A stretch of 5,416 bases of DNA, from assembly GCA_021793135.1 (NCBI GenBank), contig JAJYTI010000148.1:1-5416 (forward strand), in the 5' to 3' direction. Numbering within the stretch: position 1 is the stretch's first letter; each line of letters begins with the position of its first letter. The translations under genes and the position numbers were made by a program. Below the pieces are notes generated by a model. It was not told the origin of the DNA. It worked only from the letters and a program-made list of their open reading frames with translations, and did not search any database. This DNA is from Bacteroidota bacterium. GTDB lineage: Bacteria > Bacteroidota > Bacteroidia > Flavobacteriales > Flavobacteriaceae. This document shows positions 1 to 5,416 of the stretch, piece by piece.

Positions 1-584
1 TAGAGTTAGCAGGAAAATATGCTTACGCAGGTCGTGATATCGTTGTGGACAAGGTGTTGGATATTCTAGGTGGGAATGCCTTAAAAGAGGTACATAACCA
101 CCACAATTTTGCTTGGAAAGAAACGCATTTTGGAGAGGATTACTGGGTAGTCCGAAAAGGCTGTACGCCAGCATTCCCTAATCAGGAAGGTTTTATTGGA
201 GCCAACATGCGCGATACTTCGGTAATTGTAGAAGGCGTAGAAACTCCAACCTCAGCAAACGCTTTATATTCTACGGTTCATGGTGCTGGGCGTGTATTGT
301 CTAGAACCAAAGCTTTAGGAAAAACTAAATGGCAACGCAAAGGTAAGAAACGTGTGCGAACCATTATTTCTAAAGGGCAAGTAGACTTTGACCAAGTTCA
401 AGCCGAATTAAGAAACAAAGACATTTACCTACGAGGCGGTGGTGCAGACGAGGCGCCAGAATGTTATAAAAACCTAGAAGAAGTACTAGAGTATCAAGGC
501 AATACGATTCGCATTAAACATAGACTTCACCCTATTGGCGTGGCTATGGCTGGCGAAGATATATATGACCCTTATAAGGACTAA
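1..584 (+). CDS. rtcB: RtcB RNA-splicing ligase, C-terminal part (5' end outside window)
   Basis: RtcB joins RNA 2',3'-cyclic phosphate or 3'-phosphate ends to 5'-OH ends, using GTP and Mn2+, in tRNA splicing or RNA repair in the cytoplasm. The reading frame is open from the left edge (first full codon at base 3), so about 193 residues are visible of a protein usually around 400-480 long. The GTG at base 45 is internal and not the start. Numbered from that codon, the visible hallmarks are a metal-binding type His cluster HNHHNFAWKE (17-26), RKGCTPAFPNQEGFIG (37-52, matching the family RKGAT-type loop), and VHGAGR (78-83). His79 there aligns with the histidine that is guanylylated in characterised RtcB enzymes. 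The C-terminus (EAPECYKNLEEVL, then HRLHPIGVAMAG) is also family-typical. All visible active-site motifs are intact. No archease gene is seen nearby. The next gene is convergent, so nothing downstream is co-transcribed. The family assignment is firm; the physiological substrate is unknown. Confidence 0.95.
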   Translation, partial: ELAGKYAYAGRDIVVDKVLDILGGNALKEVHNHHNFAWKETHFGEDYWVVRKGCTPAFPNQEGFIGANMRDTSVIVEGVETPTSANALYSTVHGAGRVLSRTKALGKTKWQRKGKKRVRTIISKGQVDFDQVQAELRNKDIYLRGGGADEAPECYKNLEEVLEYQGNTIRIKHRLHPIGVAMAGEDIYDPYKD

Positions 585-601
585 AATAAATTAAAAAAAT
601 A

Positions 602-2218
602 TCACTTTTTCACTATTTTAAATCTTGTAGATGTATTATTTGCGGTGAGCAACACGAAATAAACGCCTGATTTTAAATGCGACACTTCTACTTTATTATG
701 AGAAGAACTTATGTTTTTATGGAGTAAGGTTTTTCCTAATACATCATATAATTGAAACGTAGCAAAATCAATGTCTTTTGGAAAAGAAATAAAAACCTCT
801 GTATCTATTGGATTCGGGTAAAGTGCAAAGTAATGTTCTTGTTTTAAATCTTCTATACCTAGTTGTTCTAACGCATCTAATGCCTGACTAAAATCGGGAA
901 TTCCATATCCCATTTCCTCTGTTGGATTATTATATAAATGAGCAGATTCACGAACAATCTGCATAATCTGGTTATTTGTTAATTCTGGTGCCACAGACCA
1001 TAACGAGGCAATTGCACCTGTGATAATCGGAGCACTAAGAGATGTTCCATTGGCAGAGGCAAGGTTTCCATTTTCATCTATAGTTGCTGCATCTACTCCT
1101 TGTGCCATAATATCGGGTTTAATGCGACCATCATATGTAGGTCCAAATGAGCTAAAGGAAGCATAATTGCCATTTGAATCTACCGCTCCTACTGCTAATG
1201 CCCCTGAAGAATGTGCAGGGGAAGCCACATATCCAAAAGTTTGTCCCGAGTTTCCTGCAGAAACTACATTTAGCATCCCTTTGTCGAAAGCATGATTGGC
1301 AGCACGAGCTCCAATTGTAGTTTCGTCATCTAAATCAGAATAGGAATAATCATATCCTGAATTATCAAAGTCTTGATAGCCTAAAGAAGTATTCGTGATA
1401 TAAACTCCCAAACTATCTGCACGCTCTAAAGCTTCTAGCCAATATGCTTCTTCTATTGGTGATTCTTGGTTTCCATCCTCGGTAATAAATAGGTAGTACA
1501 TCGCTTTGGGCGCAGTTCCTTTAAACTGTCCTTCTAGATATGCGGCTGCATTGCTAAAAGTTAAAGCACCATGATTACCTGAGCCATCGGCATTAGTAGT
1601 CCGAGAAACAAAATCGTAACTTCCTAAAAGCCGGTTTTCATCTCGTAACTCAGCATAAGCAGGGTTATTTAATACATTAGGGTACCCATTGTCCATAAAA
1701 GCCACTCGAATTCCTTCCCCATTATAGCCTCGATTATGTAATGCATCTACAGCAATCATCTCCGTTTGATTCTGTGCCGTGCCGTAGTTATAAATTATAC
1801 GTGATTCTTCAATTTCAAATTTATCATCTATAATTCGTAATGAAACTGATCTATTGAAGTTCTTATTCATAAACTCTATTTCGCTAACGAAATCTAAGTT
1901 TAATAAATTTTCAATATTACTTTTTTCACCTTGTACATATATTGCATTCATCCATTTCGACTTGGCCAATACCGTAATACCTAATTGATTGGAAACAATA
2001 TTTTTATACTCTTCATTCAATGGTACATCTCGTTCGTCAATAGGTGTTCCGTGCAACATTTTTCTATCGATAGCTTCTTGGCTTAATATGCTTATAGGAT
2101 TGGCTAGAGCGGCAGTTACATTTTCTTTATCTGCAAAAAACACCAAAGCATCTTCTACTTGAGAAAAAGCTCCGAAAGGAAGAAAAAGAAAAATCAATAA
2201 ATGTAATTTTACTCTCAT
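602..2218 (-). CDS. Secreted S8 subtilisin-like serine protease with T9SS sorting domain
   Basis: Predicted exported serine endopeptidase of 538 residues. Residues 1-20 form a Sec signal peptide (hydrophobic LLIFLFLPFGAFS, then Q). Residues ~21-120 resemble an S8 inhibitor/propeptide region. The peptidase domain spans ~150-450. Its catalytic residues are Asp176 (VAFMDNG), His216 (SGNHGA), oxyanion Asn323 (SAGNSG) and Ser393 (GTSLSAP), so the enzyme looks active. The motif around Asp is slightly divergent (FMDNG rather than the common VIDTG), and His is followed by Gly-Ala rather than Gly-Thr. Residues ~463-538 (YFALYPNP, then LKSGVYF, ending FKIVKK) match a type A Por/T9SS C-terminal sorting domain, implying export across the outer membrane and release or surface anchoring. 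The ATG is supported by the signal peptide immediately after it and by an in-frame TGA at 2234-2236. It stands alone, convergent with rtcB and divergent from the SulP gene. Its substrate cannot be told. Confidence 0.93.
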   Translation of the reverse strand: MRVKLHLLIFLFLPFGAFSQVEDALVFFADKENVTAALANPISILSQEAIDRKMLHGTPIDERDVPLNEEYKNIVSNQLGITVLAKSKWMNAIYVQGEKSNIENLLNLDFVSEIEFMNKNFNRSVSLRIIDDKFEIEESRIIYNYGTAQNQTEMIAVDALHNRGYNGEGIRVAFMDNGYPNVLNNPAYAELRDENRLLGSYDFVSRTTNADGSGNHGALTFSNAAAYLEGQFKGTAPKAMYYLFITEDGNQESPIEEAYWLEALERADSLGVYITNTSLGYQDFDNSGYDYSYSDLDDETTIGARAANHAFDKGMLNVVSAGNSGQTFGYVASPAHSSGALAVGAVDSNGNYASFSSFGPTYDGRIKPDIMAQGVDAATIDENGNLASANGTSLSAPIITGAIASLWSVAPELTNNQIMQIVRESAHLYNNPTEEMGYGIPDFSQALDALEQLGIEDLKQEHYFALYPNPIDTEVFISFPKDIDFATFQLYDVLGKTLLHKNISSSHNKVEVSHLKSGVYFVLLTANNTSTRFKIVKK

Positions 2219-2305
2219 AGAGAATTTGAATTTTCATAAATATAAGAACTTACAACGTTTCATGGCATTGGACACTAGATAATTTATATTCGTTTTTAAA
2301 TAACT

Positions 2306-2313
2306 TAACTTTG
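2306..2313 (+). promoter_or_regulatory. Probable Bacteroidota -7 promoter element for the SulP gene
   Basis: TAACTTTG is a full match to the Bacteroidota housekeeping -7 consensus TAnnTTTG. It lies 33 bases before the SulP ATG, a sensible distance for a short leader. The matching -33 element is weak: at the expected spacing there is TTTA (2283-2286) rather than TTTG. The call rests on the -7 match and position only. No equally good element was found for the divergent protease gene; the nearest is TATTTATG on the - strand (2235-2242), with one mismatch and no correctly spaced TTG. Confidence 0.45.
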
Positions 2314-2346
2314 TCTCATTCAAAACCCAATGTTTGGACAGAATAA

Positions 2347-4002
2347 ATGAAAGAGCACTATATTCCTAAATTATTTTCCATTTTAAAAAATGGTATCAGC
2401 AAACAGCAACTTCAAAAAGATATTATTGCTGGTATTATTGTTGGCATTGTTGCATTACCGCTTGCAATTGCATTTGCGATTGCATCTGGAGTCTCGCCAG
2501 AAAAAGGATTGATAACTGCGGTAATCGGTGGTTTATTGATTTCAGTATTGGGAGGAAGTAGGGTTCAAATCGGAGGTCCAACTGGAGCGTTTATAGTAAT
2601 TGTTTATGCTGTTGTACAGGAATTTGGAATCGACGGATTGATTATCGCAACCTTTATGGCGGGAATTCTATTAGTAGGTATGGGACTTGCACGATTGGGA
2701 AGCTTGTTGAAATTTATTCCATATCCTTTAATCGTTGGATTTACCAGTGGAATCGCTGTAATTATCTTTTCTTCTCAAATCAAAGATTTTTTTGGATTAC
2801 AAATCGATTCTGTTCCTGCTGATTTCATTGAGAAATGGAAGGTATATGCAACAAATTTCCATAGTATAAATTGGGCTGCGGTCGCTATCGCTGTTAGTAC
2901 CATTATCATCTCTTTGCAGTTTGGAAAAATAAGTAAGAAGATACCTGGTTCTATCGTTGCAATTCTTCTAAGCACAGTGTTAGTTTATTTTTTTAATATT
3001 CCAGTAGACACTATCGAGTCTTCCTTTGGAGATATTCCGAGTAAAATTAGTATGCCCGCATTCCCTAACATTGATTTTGCCACGGTTCAAAAGCTTATTC
3101 AACCTGCTTTTGCAATCGCCTTATTAGGCGGTATAGAATCTTTATTATCTGCTGTAGTAAGCGATGGTATGATTGGCGGTCGTCATCGTTCGAATGTCGA
3201 GCTAATCGGACAAGGAGTAGCCAATTGTTTTTCAGCGATGTTTGGTGGAATTCCTGCTACTGGAGCTATCGCTAGAACCGCTACCAACGTAAAAAATGGT
3301 GGTCGAACGCCTATTGCTGGAATCACCCATGCGCTAGTATTGCTAATTATTATGCTTGTTTTATCGCCGTTGGCAAAACTAATTCCTATGGCTTGCTTGG
3401 CAGGAATTTTAATTGTAGTGGCTTATCACATGAGTGAATGGCGCCAATTTAAATCTCAGCTAAAAGGAAACCGTGCAGATGCAATGATATTACTAACCAC
3501 CTTCTTTTTAACGGTGATATTCGATTTGGTTATAGCAATTGAAGTTGGAATTGTACTGTCTGCTTTCATTCTTATGAAACGAATGAGTGATACTACCAAA
3601 GTTCAATTATTCACAAAAGAAGAAGAGGAAAATCTATTTGAGGAAGAAAAAACACTTCCGGAAGGTGCAACGATGTATGAAATTCATGGGGCTTTATTTT
3701 TTGGTGCAGCACAAGCATTCCAAGATACTATAAACCGATTGCCAGATCGACGGAAAGTATTGATACTTAGAATGCGGAATGTCCTCTTTATCGATGCCAC
3801 AGGTATTTATCGGTTAAAAGAAATGATAACCAAATTCAAAGATCAAGGACGGGTTATCATCCTTTCTGGAGTTAGTCCTGAGGTTGAAAACGAACTAGAA
3901 AAAGGAGAAATTTATTCGGTGATAGATAAAAAAAATGTTACACCTAATATCGAGCAAGCTATTATAAGAGCTAGACAAGTATTGGAGACATTGGATAAGT
4001 AA
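2347..4002 (+). CDS. SulP (SLC26-type) anion transporter with C-terminal STAS domain
   Basis: Inner-membrane secondary transporter of 551 residues, the usual size for bacterial SulP proteins. Members move sulfate, bicarbonate, chloride or dicarboxylates. The membrane domain spans ~25-410. Near the first membrane segment is ALPLAIAFAIASGVSPEKGL (36-55), typical of the family. GGPTGAF (77-83) matches the conserved half-helix 3 region. The SulP core signature lies at ~264-314, with ESLLSAVVSDGMIGGRHRSN followed by GGIPATGAIARTATN. A charged linker (EEEENLFEEE, ~425-434) leads to a STAS domain at ~438-551 containing FIDATG (481-486), equivalent to the DxxG loop phosphorylated in anti-sigma antagonists. 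The start is fixed on the 5' side by an in-frame TAA at 2344-2346 directly before the ATG; no strong Shine-Dalgarno is seen. It appears monocistronic, with its own promoter and a hairpin on its stop codon. The substrate cannot be read from sequence: no carbonic anhydrase or sulfur-assimilation gene is adjacent, so bicarbonate (BicA-like) and sulfate both remain open. Confidence 0.93.
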   Translation: MKEHYIPKLFSILKNGISKQQLQKDIIAGIIVGIVALPLAIAFAIASGVSPEKGLITAVIGGLLISVLGGSRVQIGGPTGAFIVIVYAVVQEFGIDGLIIATFMAGILLVGMGLARLGSLLKFIPYPLIVGFTSGIAVIIFSSQIKDFFGLQIDSVPADFIEKWKVYATNFHSINWAAVAIAVSTIIISLQFGKISKKIPGSIVAILLSTVLVYFFNIPVDTIESSFGDIPSKISMPAFPNIDFATVQKLIQPAFAIALLGGIESLLSAVVSDGMIGGRHRSNVELIGQGVANCFSAMFGGIPATGAIARTATNVKNGGRTPIAGITHALVLLIIMLVLSPLAKLIPMACLAGILIVVAYHMSEWRQFKSQLKGNRADAMILLTTFFLTVIFDLVIAIEVGIVLSAFILMKRMSDTTKVQLFTKEEEENLFEEEKTLPEGATMYEIHGALFFGAAQAFQDTINRLPDRRKVLILRMRNVLFIDATGIYRLKEMITKFKDQGRVIILSGVSPEVENELEKGEIYSVIDKKNVTPNIEQAIIRARQVLETLDK

Positions 4003-4032
4003 AAGTCGTCACTTGATTTAGAGACGACTTTT
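4001..4032. terminator. Bidirectional intrinsic terminator between convergent genes
   Basis: AAAAGTCGTC (4001-4010) and GACGACTTTT (4023-4032) form a perfect 10-bp inverted repeat around a 12-base loop. The ends of the stem give a T-run on either strand. It overlaps the last two bases of the SulP stop codon and lies 19 bases past the stop of the opposing DUF2892 gene, so it can end transcription from both directions. The GC content of the stem is moderate (5 of 10 pairs). Confidence 0.78.
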
Positions 4033-4051
4033 ATCATTATTCATCAAAGTT

Positions 4052-4261
4052 TTAATCTATAGAGCAACTGCTATTCTTATCTTTCACGCCTAATTTACGA
4101 AGGATATCTTCCATTAGACACCATTTTGTTATTCCAGACTGAATTAAATTTACCGCTACAAATACCGTAAACCAAATCCAATTCGGATTTACATATTTGG
4201 CTAACAAAACACTAATAAGCACAAAGCTTCCTGCAATTACACGAATGTATCTATTCAACAT
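4052..4261 (-). CDS. Small YgaP-type (DUF2892) membrane protein
   Basis: Protein of 69 residues with two predicted membrane segments, ~7-22 (RVIAGSFVLISVLLAK) and ~28-46 (WIWFTVFVAVNLIQSGITK). It ends in a short polar tail. The pattern NRYIRVIAGSFVLI, a second helix, and then a Cys followed by a conserved LRKLG-like stretch matches the DUF2892/YgaP transmembrane domain, which occurs alone or fused to rhodanese. The usual Cys-Pro after helix 2 is only half kept: Cys48 is present but followed by Leu. A second Cys66 lies in the tail. The function of stand-alone members is not established. It starts 24 bases after the PII-like gene stop on the same strand, so it is probably the last gene of the RND operon. 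The family call is by pattern recognition and fairly secure. Confidence 0.8.
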   Translation of the reverse strand: MLNRYIRVIAGSFVLISVLLAKYVNPNWIWFTVFVAVNLIQSGITKWCLMEDILRKLGVKDKNSSCSID

Positions 4262-4285
4262 GATAATTATATTTTAAAGTTTATT

Positions 4286-4603
4286 TTACAATATGTTATA
4301 TATATACCTTTCTATAGGCACTACTGCTGCGTGGATAGGATTCTTTGTTTTCACATTTTTATTAAATTCCTCTACCAACTTTAAAAAAACATCAATTTTA
4401 TCCTCTTCCGTAAAGGAAAAGAACATGCTGCTATCTGCACCACTTTTTTGTGAAGGGAACCAACTAGAATTCATTAAAAATGAAGAAGCTGTTTTAAAAC
4501 CCTCTATTCCAGATCCGCTAAAGCTTTCGATTTGTGATTCTTTAAAAAGCTGTAGTACATGTTTTTCATATTCACTAACAACCGTTACAATAAGAAGTTT
4601 CAT
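4286..4603 (-). CDS. PII-like small protein downstream of an RND pump
   Basis: Soluble protein of 105 residues with no signal peptide or membrane segment. The layout fits a PII/GlnB-like ferredoxin fold: beta1 (KLLIVTVV, 2-9), alpha1 (EYEKHVLQLFKES, 11-23), beta2 (~25-31), a Ser/Gly-rich loop with Trp48 (~32-57) where PII proteins carry the T-loop, beta3 (SMFFSF, 59-64), alpha2 (KIDVFLKLVEEFNKN, 69-83), and beta4 (IHAAVVPIER, 90-99), which resembles the PII C-terminal strand. The canonical PII T-loop sequence and its uridylylated Tyr are not seen, so it is not GlnB/GlnK. The ATG is followed at once by the core beta1 strand. It lies 61 bases after the RND permease stop and 24 bases before the DUF2892 gene, suggesting co-transcription. 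By inference it could sense a ligand or metal and modulate the pump. An overlapping opposite-strand frame of similar length (4293-4619) has no recognisable fold or partner. Confidence 0.72.
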   Translation of the reverse strand: MKLLIVTVVSEYEKHVLQLFKESQIESFSGSGIEGFKTASSFLMNSSWFPSQKSGADSSMFFSFTEEDKIDVFLKLVEEFNKNVKTKNPIHAAVVPIERYIYNIL

Positions 4604-4664
4604 ATTTCAAAGTTTTTAAACTCGTTACTTTTTTGTGTCACCAACCAATCAAAAATTTAAATCC

Positions 4665-5416
4665 TTATTTATTTTTATGGTTCTTTTTTTCAATCATGTA
4701 ATACACCAACGGTACAACTAATAGAGTAAGCACCGTAGATGCTATACTTCCTCCCATTAACGAAATCGCTAATCCTTGGAAGATTGGGTCAAATAATATT
4801 ACTACTGCTCCAATTACTACGGTTCCAGCCGTTAACAAAATAGGGGTAGTTCGTACTGCTCCAGCTTCGATTACCGCTTGTTTTAACGGAACTCCTTCAG
4901 CAGTACGTAGGTTTACAAAATCGATTAAGAGTACCGAGTTCCGCACCATAATCCCCGCAAGGGCAATCATTCCAATAAACGACGTTGCAGTAAAAAACGC
5001 ACCTAACAACCAGTGTCCAAGAATAATTCCAACTAACGACAATGGGATAGCAACCATCATAACAATCGGTGCTTTAAAATTCTGGAACCAGCCCACAATG
5101 AGAATGTAGATAATGATAAGAACGCCCATAAATGCAACTCCTAAATCACGGAATACCTCAAGGGTTATTTGCCATTCTCCGTCCCATTTTACAGTGAAGT
5201 TATCCTCAAAATCGGGCTGCCCCATATACAGGTCATCAATCTCATAACCAGCAGGAATATCCAATTCTTTTAACCTATCGGTCATCCCTAAAATCGCATA
5301 AACAGGACTCTCTAAAACACCTGCCATGTCAGCGGTTACATACACTACTCTTTTTTGATTCTTACGATAAATACTCTTATCGCGGATATTTTCTTTTATT
5401 TCTACTAAATCACTGA
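4665..5416 (-). CDS. RND efflux permease, C-terminal part (5' end outside window)
   Basis: Inner-membrane, proton-driven permease of the AcrB/CusA superfamily, which normally works as a trimer with a periplasmic adaptor and an outer-membrane channel. The frame is open to the right edge, so 249 residues are visible of roughly 1000-1200. The GTG at 5343-5345 is internal. Visible parts are the end of the second periplasmic porter region (SDLVEIKENIRDKSIY, then VVYVTADMAG and ESPVYAI) and the last five membrane helices. These are TM8 (~92-109), TM9 (~115-138, AIPLSLVG), TM10 (~141-167, GMIALAGIMVRNSVLLIDF, the conserved RND block), TM11 (~190-208, TTPILLTAGTVV) and TM12 (~213-239, GLAISLMGGSIASTVLTLLVVPL). 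The protein ends in a short Lys-rich tail. Proton-relay residues of TM4 lie outside the window, so drug (HAE) versus metal (HME) class cannot be decided. The downstream PII-like and DUF2892 genes probably share its transcript. Confidence 0.93.
   Translation of the reverse strand, partial: SDLVEIKENIRDKSIYRKNQKRVVYVTADMAGVLESPVYAILGMTDRLKELDIPAGYEIDDLYMGQPDFEDNFTVKWDGEWQITLEVFRDLGVAFMGVLIIIYILIVGWFQNFKAPIVMMVAIPLSLVGIILGHWLLGAFFTATSFIGMIALAGIMVRNSVLLIDFVNLRTAEGVPLKQAVIEAGAVRTTPILLTAGTVVIGAVVILFDPIFQGLAISLMGGSIASTVLTLLVVPLVYYMIEKKNHKNK

Noticed and set aside
45..47. GTG as a start codon for the RtcB fragment
   Set aside because: The frame continues open to the left edge with family-like residues (ELAGKYAYAGRDIV), so this is an internal Val codon.
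596..619. AAAATA / TATTTT inverted repeat at the rtcB-protease convergent junction
   Set aside because: The stem is only six A/T pairs with a 12-base loop and lies partly in the protease coding end; too weak to call a terminator.
2775..2975. 66-codon open frame on the - strand inside the SulP gene
   Set aside because: It lies wholly within the well-supported SulP coding sequence, has no recognisable domain and is best explained as a shadow frame.
4293..4619. 108-codon open frame on the + strand opposite the PII-like gene
   Set aside because: It overlaps almost exactly the - strand gene, which has a coherent alternating strand/helix pattern and fits the operon. The + frame is Ser/Phe/Leu-rich with no recognisable family.
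4604..4664. Possible internal promoter before the PII-like gene (AAACTTTG on the - strand, near 4608-4615)
   Set aside because: It mismatches TAnnTTTG at the key T, lies only a few bases before the ATG, and the nearest TTG is at the wrong spacing. The 61-base gap otherwise shows nothing I can name.
5343..5345. GTG as a start codon for the RND fragment
   Set aside because: The frame continues open to the right edge with typical RND porter-domain sequence, so this is an internal Val codon.

Overview
The window is AT-rich chromosomal DNA that looks like a marine or environmental Flavobacteriia/Bacteroidota genome. The main evidence is a secreted protease ending in a type IX secretion (Por) sorting domain, which is essentially restricted to that phylum. 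A Bacteroidota-type -7 promoter element (TAnnTTTG) and AT-rich start regions without clear Shine-Dalgarno sequences agree with this. No rRNA, tRNA, CRISPR array, insertion sequence or integrase is visible, and no stretch over 300 bases lacks a gene. The longest intergenic gap is 128 bases (2219-2346).

Layout, left to right. (1) The C-terminal part of RtcB, the 3'-phosphate RNA ligase, runs off the left edge on the + strand. (2) Convergent with it, 17 bases away, is a complete S8 subtilisin-like protease on the - strand, with signal peptide, propeptide-like region, catalytic Asp/His/Asn/Ser and T9SS C-terminal domain. (3) Diverging from the protease across a 128-base spacer is a complete SulP/SLC26-type anion transporter with a C-terminal STAS domain. 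A perfect 10-bp inverted repeat sits on its stop codon and probably serves as a bidirectional terminator. (4) Convergent with SulP is a - strand cluster, read from the right edge inward: the C-terminal half of the membrane domain of an RND efflux permease, a small PII-like ferredoxin-fold protein, and a 69-residue YgaP-type (DUF2892) membrane protein.

The four parts look functionally independent: RNA repair, an exported protease, anion or bicarbonate uptake, and efflux. Only the RND / PII-like / DUF2892 genes look like an operon. I see no clearly undescribed multi-gene system. The most interesting item is the PII-like protein placed directly after an RND pump, which may be a dedicated regulator of that pump, although such pairings may already be known.
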